This document shows, piece after piece, positions 1-11,321 of a DNA stretch of 64,000 bases (position 1 is the stretch's first letter; every line of letters begins with the position of its first letter). The notes under the pieces were generated by a model. The model saw nothing but the letters and a program-made list of their open reading frames with translations. It did not search any database and was not told the origin of the DNA. A program made the position numbers and the translations under genes. The DNA comes from Xiphias gladius (lineage: Eukaryota > Chordata > Actinopteri > Istiophoriformes > Xiphiidae). The stretch is from the NCBI RefSeq assembly GCF_016859285.1, contig NC_053411.1:6111001-6175000 (forward strand). Reading direction: 5' to 3'.

Positions 1-751
1 TTTGTTATGTTGTACCCTTATGCTAAATTCATTTTTCCCCTCATCAATTTACACAAAATACCCCATAATGACGGTGGTAGCATCATGCCGTGGGGGTGTA
101 TTTCAGTAGCAGGCACAATGAGACTGGTCAAGGTTGAGGGATAGCTGAAGGGAGCAAAGTAGAGAGATATTCTTAATGAAAACCCGTTACAGAGTGCTCA
201 GGACCTCGTAATGGGCTGAAGGTTCATCTTCCAATAGAACAATGAGCCTAAGCACACACCCAAGACAACACAGGAGTGGCTTAGGGACAACTCGGTGAAT
301 GCCCTTGAGTGGCCCAGCCAGAGCCCGGACTTGAACCCAATCCAACATCTCTGGAGAGACCTAAAAATGACTGTCCATCGATGGTCCCCATCCAACCCGA
401 CAGAGCTTGAGAGGATTTGTAGAGAATAATGGCAAAATATCCCCAAATCCAGGTGTGCAAAGCTTGTCACATCATACCCAAGAAGACCCAATGCTGTAAT
501 CGCTGCCATAGGTGCTTCAACTAGGTCCTGAGTAAAGGGTCCACAATCTTATGTCCATGGGATATTGCAGTTTTTCCTTTTTTAATAAATTTGCAAAAAT
601 TTCTAAAATTCTGTTCTCACATTTAGATTATGGGGTATTGAGTGTAGATTGATGAGGGGGAAAAAATGAATTTAAAGGATTTTTGCATTAAGGTGCAACA
701 TAACCGAATGTTAAAAAAGTGAAGGGGTCTAAATACTCTCTGAATGTACTG
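1..751 (+). mobile_element. Tc1-like DNA transposon, internally deleted, left end outside window
   Basis: The right end reads as a terminal inverted repeat closing in ACTG followed by TA, and bases 1-70 are its mirror image (shared blocks around 'ttatgttg' and 'accccataatga'), so the window opens roughly 43 bases inside the left repeat. Between them lies only the 3' half of a Tc1 transposase gene on the plus strand. The region around 255-350 encodes the family's 'WPSQSPDLNP'-type catalytic block and the 'LWRDLK' motif that follows. The left repeat joins straight to the 'GGSIM' region near 71-90, so the DNA-binding N-terminal half is gone. In-frame stops (for example near 145) show it is dead. 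It belongs to the common teleost Tc1/mariner group and could only move with a transposase supplied in trans. Confidence 0.85.
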
Positions 752-940
752 TAACTACCACAATCAGACTACTGTACAAATCCACTCTCTTCAGATGAAT
801 TTTCCACAAATACAGTTAAACACACCAATCGGAGCCGATCTGACAGTTTTAAAACATCTGCAATGGCATTTCTGTTGACCCTGTCATTCTGATAAAATTC
901 CTATTTCCATCTCATACCACTAGTGCATTTTTGTTTCTGC
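752..940. other. short spacer upstream of tmem88 coding exon 1
   Basis: Between the transposon end and the tmem88 acceptor site there is no coding signal. A pyrimidine-rich run ending in CAG at 944-946 looks like a splice acceptor, which implies an untranslated first exon of tmem88 further left, outside the window or beyond the transposon. Confidence 0.4.
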
Positions 941-952
941 CTACAGTTCACT

Positions 953-3900
953 ATGAGTATGACTGGTACTCTAGAGAAGGGGGCGCATCATCAGGCCTTG
1001 GACCTGTCGGAGGAACTGTCGCCTCATCACCATCATTATCACACCAACCAACACCAGCATCTCAACCACTCCAACTCTCTGGCCTCCACCACTGCTGTGG
1101 GTGGAGGCAGAGAAACACCTTCACGTGTGGTCATACCTCCTCCTTATTCTGCAGCTGAGAGTGGTGGTGGGGGCAGTGAAGCTCCACTGGAGCTGCGGGG
1201 GTCCCTGGACTGCTGGGCCTGCTCCGTACTGGTGACCGCTCAGAACCTGGTGATTGCCACGATCAATGCCTGCCTTGCTGGGCTGGTGTTTGGTACCATC
1301 CTGACGCCAGCCATTGTCATGGTGGTGTTTGGCTTCCTCTGCCACTCTACAGTAAGAAAGGGGGAGGTGGGGGAGAGGGTCGATGAGAGAGTGAGCATTG
1401 TATGCATGGTTAAGGATTCTGATTTTCAGTGTGGATGCTTTTTTCTGCAAGGCTCTGGTTCATACTCATCTACAACTGGCCAGTGAGCCGTCACACTGGA
1501 GCTGGTTAAGTGTTTGCGCAACAGCATTTTGCAGGATTTGTCTGTTCATCCATGGATATTAAGTCTAGTATTTGCTCTCAGAAAATATTACCATGCCTTC
1601 ATTTGATTAGCAGCGATGGGAATATATATGACTATTCAACAGACATTTATAACCAGTGCGGTGCTCTTTGGTGTGAGAGAGAAAATGTGCTTGCATGTTA
1701 GTAATAATAAATGTTTATACACACACATTTGCTTCATCTAAACAAATGGTGAGTAGAACAGGGAGATAGCTACATCTTTTTATTAAAGTCCTGAAAGTCC
1801 TAATCTCATAACTTTGATCCAAAAGTTTGAAATTGTTTTGCCTGGGGCTGTGGGTGGGGTTTAGCTTTAGCTTTCATAATCAGATAAGTCTGTGGTTCTC
1901 TCAGATGTTGAGAAGATGGGTGAACTAGAGGGGGGCAAGGGGTCGGGAGTCTAGGGAGCCAGACGTCAAACAAAAAAATTTTAAGACTGCTTGGTAGCTA
2001 GTTGGAGATTAAAGAACGCTTGAGACCAGAAAAAATATGGAATTGCATAGATGTGTGTGATGAAAACAATGAGAAATGGATATGTTACTCAAACAAAACA
2101 ACCTATTTGACCAATGAACCAGTATGCATTATCCTGGACTGCCCCAAAAAGTCATCAGGTTTCAAAGACTTTTAATGCATACCAATGGCATTTCTGTACT
2201 CCAAGGACCTCCTTAATGACCGGCTAGATCAGGATTCTCTCTGTTCTCCTGCTCTCTCACAGTTAGACCTCATGTGACAGCAGCTTAGAGAGGGATTAAC
2301 CAGGACCTGGGAGGATGGAAAGAGGGGGAGGATGGAAAGAGGGGGAGAAATCAAAAAGGGTGAGAAGAATAGTAGAAGAAAAAAAACGTGGCTTAATTAT
2401 TCAGGGGCACACTTCCAAGATTTTTGAGGGACTTCAGTTTGCAACAGTCATCCAGAAACACACCCAACACAATACTTCATGAGCAAAAATAAGCCCACTC
2501 TTAAAGGGCTTTCTCTGTAAAACCTGGCTTAGATCTGGAGCTATACATGAAGCCACACCAAGTAAAAACAAACATGGGCATAGTTGTGCGAGTCTTATCT
2601 GTTACAACTCCTACCCCCAAAGCTCCTCTACTCTCTCCTTTTACTCTCTCCCATTTTTTCTTTTTTTTAAACTATGTACTGCAGTTTAAAACATCTCTCT
2701 CATTTGCTGACTCTTTCCCTAACTCCCTCCCTCCTTGATGTTTTGCTTTCTCTCTCCAGCTGGTATTTCTATGCTATTTTCTGGCCAGCGGTAACTCTAC
2801 ATGTATCGCATTAGCATCACAATATTTCTGTACTCATGTGTTGAAAGTACCCAACTACCAACATCTGGAAAATTACCATTTTCAGACTTTTCACAACTGT
2901 GTGAGATTCCTGTAAACTATTAACCACTAAACTAATGCACAATTTTTTCCTAAAAAGTTTATGAATCAAACCTTAACTTTGATCTTATTGAAGAATTATC
3001 TTAGTGTTCAGTGATTTTCAAAGATGCAAGATACATAATAGCTATTATCTTGTCAGCATGCGCTCTACTATAATAAATACTCTTCTCCCCCCAGAGCTCC
3101 CTCAGTCCTGCAAACCTTTTTTACTCCCTGCACTGAAATGTTCACTTCATCCTTCATGAGGCGATAAGGATGATTCAGACGTGTTGTCTCTCCGTTCCTC
3201 TCCCACACTAGAATCCTGACCTCTTCACCTCCTCTTCTCCCACTCCCCCAGTGTTACTGCTCAGCAACAAGTACACTTGCTTTGACATGTGGTATATAAT
3301 GAATAACATCTTTGAATCTTCTCGACAGTGATGGAACTGATGGTTCACTGCTGTTTTTAGCAGGTCCTAAACCTTTTTTTTTGTCAGAAATAGTCTTTAC
3401 TGGGCTACTGATTCAGTGCATTCACGTGAGAGACACAAACACACACATGACTACCAACAGTGTCTGTCCTCACTTCATACACACATACCACACAGCGCAC
3501 GTCATCTCCTGTCTATATCTGTAATTCCCAGCACTTAACACAAGTATTTAAATGGTTGATGTTCTATATATGAAAACACAACTCAGAAATACTGCAAATG
3601 CAAAATCTGTAATAATCAAATATTAAAATCCTTGCCTGACATGACAAATTTGATTACATAATGTAAACAAAATAGATTTATAGTAGAAATACACCAACAC
3701 TATCTCTATCCTGTATTATCCTATCCCGTATTGCTGTGTCATTTAGAGGGATCTCTCTCACAACAAGGTTGTGGTTTCACTGTTACATCGTCATATACTG
3801 CATATTGCTGAAGTGTCCTTGAGTAAGACAACCGAGTCCCTACCAGCTGTAAGCCCAGTTGCTCTGTAGCTGCCCCTGACTGTCGACCCGCCACTAAAGG

Positions 3901-4568
3901 CAAAAAAAGTTTGGTCTAAGCACTGATAAAACATTTGAATATCACAAGAAAAAGGCTTGTGACTGAAAGCTTTCATACCTGGACCAATAAAGTAAATGTG
4001 GGTGAGGAAAGTGAAACAGATATTGCGTTACTACAGCAGAGGTGCCCTTGAGCAAGGTCTTTACTACCAGACTGGGGGTTTATTTGGCAACTTCCAGGTG
4101 GGAATGTGTGTAACTATGTGAGAGTGGAGCATTCCTGAAAATCTATTACTCTGTGAAGCTACCCTGGTCAAATAAAGGTTAAAAAAACATTGACCCGGGT
4201 TGCAGACTGACAAACTGACCTCTGTGACAACTTTTTGCCATATCCTTCCACCAAATGCTGTCTTTCTCCTCTTGTCTCCGCAGGTCCGCCCTCACGGGAC
4301 AACCCCCTATTGCTCAGACCTGCTGACTGATGGAGGCTGCGTGGCTCTGCTGGTGGTGGGCTTCCTCTTGGTGACTCCTCTGCTCGTGCTGGCGCTCGCT
4401 GCATACTGTCGCCTGGCCCGACACCTTCAGCTGGGTCTGTGCTTCATCCCCTACAGCCGGGCTGTGTACAAGAACCTGCCAGCCACACAGCACCGTGGCC
4501 TGGGCACTGGCTGCTGTGGCAGCCAAGATGGAGCCAACAGCAGCGGGAAGGGAAAAGTCTGGGTGTGA
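953..4568 (+). CDS. tmem88: Transmembrane protein 88 (TMEM88 family)
   Basis: Two coding exons, 953-1351 and 4284-4568, join in phase 0 to give 227 aa. The start was chosen at the ATG just after a plausible acceptor (CAG at 944-946). Residues 1-80 form a His/Gly/Ser-rich, disordered-looking N-terminus with a run of four His. The family core begins at about 84 with SLDCWACSVLVTAQNL. Two membrane segments follow, at about 91-128 and 152-174, then the conserved 'PYSRAVY' block. The protein ends in KVWV. In mammals the C-terminal VWV of TMEM88 binds the PDZ domain of Dishevelled and damps canonical Wnt signalling; zebrafish tmem88 acts in cardiomyocyte specification. The core is collinear with human TMEM88, but the N-terminus is longer than the roughly 160-aa human protein. 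Which teleost paralogue (a or b) this is cannot be settled here. The 2.9-kb intron holds only repeats and low-complexity DNA. Confidence 0.9.
3720..4190 (+). repeat. degenerate SINE-like interspersed repeat fragments
   Basis: Two adjacent stretches, about 3810-3905 and 4040-4190, carry phrases seen in many teleost repeats: 'gtgtccttgagtaagac', 'gtgcccttgagcaagg', and a tail 'ccctggtcaaataaaggtt' ending in poly(A). The tail-plus-A-run pattern suggests a retroposed short element lying in the tmem88 intron just before exon 2. The family name is not assigned; recognition rests on memory of the motifs. Confidence 0.45.
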
Positions 4569-6131
4569 GAGACAAAAGAGAGGGGTGAAGAAGACCAGTA
4601 GATTAACTATATGCAGGGAACTGGACAAAAGGAACAAATTGGGGGTAGGGGATTGCAGGGGATGATTAAGATAAGGCAAGAGATGTAAACACAGCAAAAT
4701 GCGTACCAGCGAATGGAGAAAATTGTAAATGGCTGTTTCTTTAATAACCAGTGGAACATCCTGGAAGACAAGTTACACTGTTATACACACTGATAACTTA
4801 CTCCCATGCCTTAACGTCAGAGCAACATTATTCACTGTTTAGAAAAAATGAACACAGTGTACTGAGTAATTTTGTTTGTTGGTATTATTCCACCGGACAC
4901 ATTGACTATTTTGCCAAATCAATCATTTAGAGCAAGAGGGACTCTGTACATCAGCAATTACTTTAAATAATGAAAGGTGCCTAACAAAATCAACTGCTGG
5001 GGTTCAAAGAGCAAATTGGATATGCATAAGTTGTAATCATAACAAAAATAAATAAATAAATAAATAAACCATATTATCTGACCTGCATATGAACTGAAAT
5101 TTCCTGAATGAAACAAAAGAAATACGAAAGCTAAAAACAGCACACCTCACAAAAGGTGGTTTTGACACTAAACATAATTGTATCTCATCACATTTCTGTT
5201 ATGAAGAACAGATTTGTCCAGTGTAGTTTTCTGTAAAGCAAACTTTGACTGCATTCCTTGAATTCTTTCCTTTTTTATAATTAAACCTTTTGGATTCAGC
5301 TGGAGTCATGTCTGTTCCGTAGAAGCATGGTGTTGGATGGGTCGAGTCTACTACTAGGAAAAGGAAAGGATTCTGTGAGATTGTTCTTCGTTCGAGAGCA
5401 ACAATCCGACTGCAGTACCAGCCAACACCGATGTCAATGTGCCACAAAAACTACACTGCCTTTGTCAGAAAATGTCCCTGGAGAAATCCGGCCTGAGTAA
5501 TTAAGGTGGAATTTTGAAAATGCATGTGGGTAAAGGCAGCCTTGTTACTGAGCAGATAAAACCTCAACCGGGGTTCATGTCACCCCCAAGTGGTGAATGA
5601 GTGGAATGACAGACAAGACTAAAGAACTGGGACTAAGTACTCTGTCAGTGTTCTGATAAAAATGAACATGTATCATAATTCTAAAGAATATACTACATGC
5701 ACCATTTGGCTGGTAAGTTGCGATTCCTTTTTGGCTTGTGACTATATTCAAATGGAGCCAAGTCTACTTGCAGCCACTCAAAAGGTTGAATGCGTCTACG
5801 AGTTGTGAACAAGTTGGTCGAAGAGCGATTTTTTTTTTTCCCATCTCCGACTCACTGAACTGAGCATCTTTTTAAAAAGGCCCTGGGAGGTAAATGCGTC
5901 CAGTAACTGAAATTGTCACGATAAAAACATTCTCAACTTTGCTTTGTATTATAGAAATATACTTTGCTTCCTCTTTCCAGCACAAGATTAATTTGGGGAG
6001 CCGCTGCTATTAATTGATTAATAATTAATAGCACGCAGTCAGTAGCAAGTCGATAGTTACTGCGATATTGCTACTCCATCAATGTCACCCACCCCTGTGA
6101 CGTAGTGTTATATTTTTATTCAACAGTGTTA
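4569..6131. other. tmem88 3' UTR and spacer to the U1 gene
   Basis: This stretch has no gene. The first good AATAAA signals after the tmem88 stop are in an AATA repeat at about 5045-5068, so the 3' UTR may run about 500 bases. From 5,100 to 6,100 I see only unremarkable AT-rich DNA with a small palindromic 'attaattgattaataattaat' patch near 6010-6030. Confidence 0.4.
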
Positions 6132-6295
6132 CAGGGGAGAGCGCGAACGCAGTCCCCCACTACCAGAAATTATGCAGTCGAGATTCCCACATTTGGGGAA
6201 TTCGCAGGGGTCAGCACAGCCGGAGTGCAATGGCTGAGCCTCGCCCTGGGTGAACCACCTTCTTGATCATGGTATCTCCCCTGCCAGGTAAGTAT
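6132..6295 (-). ncRNA. rnu1: U1 spliceosomal small nuclear RNA
   Basis: The reverse complement starts with ATACTTACCTGGCAG, the invariant U1 5' end that pairs with 5' splice sites, and ends at CCCCTG exactly 164 bases later, the standard vertebrate U1 length. Stem-loop I is present with loop GATCAAGAAG (U1-70K site). Stem-loop II carries the perfect U1A target ATTGCACTCC. Stem-loop III follows. The Sm site AATTTCTGG lies near 6159-6167 (plus coordinates), and stem-loop IV has a GCGTTCGCGC tip. I see no truncation or poly(A) tail, which argues against a retro-pseudogene. Promoter-like elements lie at the expected distances on the high-coordinate side. It sits alone between tmem88 and cabp4. 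U1 pseudogenes are common in vertebrates, so expression is likely but unproven. Confidence 0.93.
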
Positions 6296-6341
6296 GAGTT
6301 GTACACGGCCAACGGGTGGGAGTCACTCGGCCACATGCGAG

Positions 6342-6350
6342 TCAGCGTGA
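6342..6350 (-). promoter_or_regulatory. candidate proximal sequence element (PSE) of the U1 gene
   Basis: On the minus strand this reads TCACGCTGA, 47-55 bases upstream of the U1 start. It matches the vertebrate snRNA PSE core TCACCNTNA at all but one fixed position, and the spacing fits SNAPc binding. No TATA box sits beside it, as expected for an RNA polymerase II-type snRNA promoter. Confidence 0.5.
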
Positions 6351-6487
6351 CGGTGTGGCGGAAATAGGCGGCGGTAACACTTTTAGGTAGAACACGGCGG
6401 TCAGAAGATTTTACATTCGTGAATCAGTCGCATTACATTACTTTGAAAACAAACCCATTTAATTTGAGCGATTAGTACTCTTGCAAT

Positions 6488-6507
6488 TTCCCATCATGCT
6501 TTGCCGC
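6488..6507. promoter_or_regulatory. candidate distal enhancer (SPH / ZNF143-type site) of the U1 gene
   Basis: TTCCCATCATGCTTTGCCGC resembles the Staf/ZNF143 (SPH) consensus, which contains CCCA-N-M-ATGC followed by a GC-rich end. It lies about 193-212 bases upstream of the U1 transcription start, the usual place for the snRNA distal sequence element. The adjoining 'ttgcaattt' is a weak octamer-like half-site. Confidence 0.5.
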
Positions 6508-6509
6508 AC

Positions 6510-7770
6510 TGGTTGTGTCGCATCGTAGGCTACTTCCGGAAAGATTTTGCTTAGAGATCTCCAGCGAGCCAAGCGCACGGCCTGTGCGAGCCACCGCCGC
6601 AACAAAGGGAATAATAAACAACTGCGAAACAAACTAAAGCAACAAAATACAGCGAATATGACACATTTAATATCACTGTCCCATGATAACACATGGGACA
6701 CATAACGTGAGCTATGGCGCCATCTGGTGGATAATCCCACCAATTACACCGTTATTTAAGACGCTAGAGGATGGAGGGGGCCACAGTGGGTCCTCTGGAA
6801 GTCAAACCAACACCATCTGTGCAGAGAGCACAGGCCTCTGATTCCAAAAATTGCTTTAGGAAAGACACACTTTGCATTCAATCATGGCAGTTCAATGTCT
6901 GACGAGCCACAAGATGTTCTGCCGTTTCATACTTGGACTCAAGGTCGCTCGACCTGTGCGTAGCTTGGCTAAAACAGGCCGCATCGTCAATTACGCCAAT
7001 TAACCTCCAAACCCGTGTTTTTCTTCACCTTCAACCGCAGCTATGTCAACACATGCGCCTTAACGGAATCCAGTGTCAATGGCGACACAAGTTTCCACAG
7101 GCTTGTCTAAGCAGCAGACTCACCTGAGAGTTGGGAGTCGACGTGACAAGCAGGACAAGTCCACTAAACTCAAAAACTGTCTCCCGCTCATGTCACGGGC
7201 ATTCCGCCAACCGTACTCGATATCCCCCACGCAGATACTACAATAATAAAGATACTATAGAAGTAATAAATGCGTCGGTTTGCACAGGTAACGCGGGAAG
7301 CGAAAAACGGGTAAAAAGTTCTTAATTTGCTGACCACGTACACGTGAGTCGCGCCGACAGGGGGCTACGCAAATTGCCCGGATGGAGGTTGAAAAACAGA
7401 CATTGAGATGATGATGATAACAAGAATAAGATTAAGAATAAGAATAAGAATAATAAGTCCTGAAGCAGATTAAAAATAAAAAGATGATACAGGGTCATGG
7501 CAGCAGAAAGCAAACGTACACTACTATACCAGGAATTTTACAACAAAGATTAACAATCAGCCGTTACACAAAGCTTTGAGTTTCTACATTTTCTCAGCTC
7601 CTTTAATTTAGATGCATTGTGATCATAGGTCGTCCAAAAGAAGCCATTGCGTGAGTGGAGACATCATAGATAAGCTCGTTGCAATCGTGAGAGCCTTCCC
7701 GAATAAAGACTGGGTTTGAACCCAGTGGAAATAGAGCTGTCAAAGGTCACACCAGGCACACCACGTTTTG
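6510..7770. other. spacer between the U1 promoter and cabp4
   Basis: No convincing gene is seen. Open frames here are short and unrelated to known families. A GAT/AATAAG simple-repeat patch occupies about 7407-7460. The DNA is moderately CpG-containing near 6900-7380 and could be regulatory for either neighbour. Confidence 0.35.
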
Positions 7771-7977
7771 CTTTCTAATCGCTGGCTGCACGTTCAGCCA
7801 CGTAATTACCTGTTAAGCCTCGCCGACGGAAGGAGGTCAAGGCAAGGGAAGACAGAGCGGACAGGAAGGTGTGCAGCCCTTCCCCACACCGGAGAAGCAC
7901 CGCTCCGGGAGGACGAGAGGGCCCGTGCCGCTCGAATTCATGTCTTCTTTCCTCACCATTTAAGAGAGGGAATTAAG
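7771..7977 (+). other. possible untranslated first exon of cabp4
   Basis: A GC-richer stretch ends in ATTAAG followed by a strong donor, GTAAGCAA, at 7978. The next plausible acceptor on the same strand is the CAG at 8231-8233, one base before the cabp4 ATG. This would give a short 5' UTR exon and an intron of about 256 bases. Its left boundary is not known. Confidence 0.4.
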
Positions 7978-8234
7978 GTAAGCAAACTGCTGTGAAGTGA
8001 CTGGATTCATATTCAAGATGTGGGAGACAGCTGGGAAGTGAAGGGCTGGCAATGATAGAAAACAAACTTTTTTTTTTCACAAATATGCTTTTAATCCTCT
8101 TGCAACCTCGTCCTTTATGAAAATATTTCTTCACCGTGGTCAAAACATGATTTCGGTGCAACGCCTGCAGACTTTTCTCAGTATCCTGTATGTTACCTTT
8201 GGATACCCAGTGTGTGCCTCTGCCCGTCCACAGC

Positions 8235-11200
8235 ATGTCTCAGGCAGGAGAGAGGACCCCTTCTACAACCTCTGTCGACTCAGCCTCAACAGACGGGTAC
8301 ATTTAGACTAACACAAAACTACCACTGTATTTTTGAATTTTCCCGCGAGTCTGACACAGAATGCAGTTTTTGGAGATGCAGTCATTATAGCCATAGCCCC
8401 AAAGTGTCCTGTCGGTGACCCTTTTAATGTATGACCCTTAGTGTAGAGGTACAGGGTTTCTGGCAATTCTTTTTACACTTCTTCAATGGCTAAAAAAACA
8501 CTACAATATTCTTCTTATGTTAGGGGTATTAGTCTATTTTTGCGATAAATCATTAAGAGGGTGTTGTAAAATTTCAAGGGTAATATAAAATATGCATGAA
8601 TGTTTGATTTTTCGATGTTTTAGCAAAGATGGCACGGCTAAAGACTCCCCATCAGGTTCAGTCTCTGAAACACCCAAGAAATCATCGAAGAAGTCCAAGA
8701 AAAACACTGAGAGTATGAACAAAGTCTATACGTCAGTGCTCAACAGTGTCTTTGGGGCGGTAAGTAGCTGACAACCACATTTTGTGATTAACACATACTG
8801 TATACGTGAACTGGATCCTTGTCCTCTTGTTGGCTACTATGGCACCTGACCTCTGCTGTGACCTTTAACCTGTAACTGCAAGAAGCTGTTGAGTAAAACA
8901 GTTGAAGTTTATCTGTGATCGCTTGTTTTACTTTCAAACTATCATTTATATGATGGCGATCTTGGGGCACAGATCTCCACATTGCAGTGAATGCTTATCA
9001 TCAGGCATAAAGGCGCTGTATGTCAGATATTGAAATGTCAGTCAGAAGTGGGCTGGAAGTCAGGCAGTGTACTTACAGTCCTCTTCCTGATCTTCCTGGA
9101 GCTGCTATCTCTAAGCCTGGTGTGTCTGCAGTATTAGCAGCTCCTTAGTCGGGGCTTAATGTCACACTTCATTAGGGTTATCCAGTTGAAGAGCACTACC
9201 AAACCACTTGTTTGATTCCACTTGAAAATAATTACCATTTCCGCTCTACATACAGTATATATTGTTGTCTTGCACGAGACAATGGAAAGCAGTTCGTAAC
9301 CACTTGCATTATTATACCTAAGGAATCTCCTCCGCATACCAGGATATTGTCCTCTGTCCTTTGTGTGTTGTGTCATTGAATTTTGTCCACTTCATTAACT
9401 TGCATAATTTGAATATATACTCTTGTGGTTTGAAATTGCACAGTAGTTAGAAATCTTTGATATTATAGGCATTTCAGGTATCATTAAAACTTGATGTCAA
9501 TATGTTTTGGTATTATGTAATATCCTACTATGTTAAATTGCAACATGTGTTTGATTACTGTTTCTGCAGGACAGAGAATTGGCTCAGGCTGAGTTAGATG
9601 GTGAGTCTCATTGCCGGAGCTCAGTGTTTATATCAAGTAACATTACAGTTATTAACATGTTAATAGCTGCATCTCAAGTAATATCTGAAAGCCCGAACCC
9701 ATCCATCATGTTTACAATACTGAAATATTGCATTAAACAAGGACATAACCATACGTAATGATGAGTTTACTGTTAATATTACTGCCAAACAAAAAATTAT
9801 AATTAAGTTTTTATTAATTTGGTTTTTTTCAGTCTAATCTCTCTTAATTTCCTGCCCATTTCTTTCCACCTTCATGAAACCACACTGTAGTAATGGACTC
9901 TATGACACTAAGGTGTTATTCATATTGATAAAGGTCCCCATGGGTTAAATAAGTAGACAAACCTGGCTGTTATATTTTAGAATGTCACTTTTAGAATTGT
10001 GATATTGCAGTAATGGCATAAACCTCAACCATTTTATCCTGATAAACCACTCTTGGTGATCCCCTGACCTTTCGTACAGAGCTGCAAGAGGCTTTCAAGG
10101 AGTTTGACTACGACCAAGATGGCTACCTGAACTACAAGGATGTGGCTGAATGCATGAGGACAATGGGATACATGCCCACAGAGATGGAGCTGCTGGAGAT
10201 AGTACAACAAATAAAGATGAGAAGTGAGCTAACAAGAGCCATTTTGGAAAAATATGGAATACAAGCAAAACAATGGCTATAAACGATTCCATTAAATTAA
10301 AAGACCACAGTTCAGCTAGCAAGTATGAAAGTAAAAAGGAAAGTAGGACATTTTATTTAAATTATTTTTCAAAAAATGCTCTAAATCGAACAAGACCGTC
10401 ATCTGTTAACATAAAAATTGCATATTTGTCTTTGAAACAAACATATTTTTTAAAACAATTTCCTGACCTCTGACATCTTTCCTCTCCACAGTGGGTGGAT
10501 TAATGGACTTTGATGACTTCATTGAACTGATGGGACCCAGGATGATGGGAGAGACCGCTGACATGCTGGGACTCAAGGAGCTCCAGTCTGCCTTTGTACA
10601 GGTCAGTCAGTTAATAATTCATGAGTTATTCAATTAAGGCGAGTTGAAAGAAAAGTATCCGTCAGATGAATTTTATTAATGTGAGCCGACATTTAACACG
10701 TAAGACTTTAGGTTTCTCTTAATGTATCTTATTCAATGACTGAAAAAAATCAGCGTATCTTTTTTAAAATTATATAAATTATGGCAAATTAAATTGTCGT
10801 GTCTTACTTACAAGGTGCAGACCAGTGAGCTTCCATGCAAGCCCACCAAATTAAAAAACATTTGTGCAGCAAGTTTTAATTTAGAAATGATATTGTAGTG
10901 ACATAAGATCTACTTCCGTTACAACCACCGCTTCTTCCTGTTATCACCATTTGAAAGTTTGATCTCGATGGAGATGGAAAGATTAACCAGGAAGAGATGA
11001 AGGAGGCAGTCAAGACGCTGCTAGGAGAGAAGCTGAAGAAAGGCGAACTGGAGGAGATCCTAAGTGAGCTGGACATTAATTCAGATGGAAACATCGACTT
11101 TGAAGGTGGGCATCAGCACATTCAGACGGTAGACAGAATGTGTTTCATAACGCTGATCACAATCACGGATTACAGTCTATACATTTACCATTACAAGATG

Positions 11201-11321
11201 CATTAAACATCAGTGGCTCTTTGCAGCTTAGTCAGATAAACGCAGTGCTGGCTGAACTTGCTCTGTTTTGTCTTCTCTTTCCTGCACTTCAGAGTTCGTG
11301 ATGATGCTCTCCATTCGCTAA
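8235..11321 (+). CDS. cabp4: Calcium-binding protein 4-like (neuronal CaBP family)
   Basis: Seven coding exons (8235-8296, 8624-8759, 9570-9600, 10080-10223, 10492-10601, 10958-11105, 11293-11321) splice in phase to 219 aa. Residues 1-55 are Ser/Lys-rich; then comes the CaBP signature around [17 protein letters not shown]-hand 1 has loop D86-Y-D-Q-D-G. EF-hand 2 is degenerate ([14 protein letters not shown]), as in all CaBPs. EF-hand 3 (D163 to E174) and EF-hand 4 (D200 to E211) look competent. The C-terminus [10 protein letters not shown] and the Lys/Ser-rich lead fit CABP4 better than CABP1/2/5, whose tails end FVRMMSR. CABP4 modulates Cav1.4 channels at photoreceptor synapses; human mutations cause cone-rod synaptic disease. 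The ATG lies one base after an acceptor-like CAG. AATAAA signals at 11502 and 11637 end the transcript shortly before the tdrd7 3' end. Paralogy within the CaBP family is inferred from motifs only. Confidence 0.85.

Noticed and set aside
198-509. 103-residue minus-strand open frame at the left edge
   Set aside because: It is the antisense shadow of the Tc1 transposase remnant, which reads on the plus strand.
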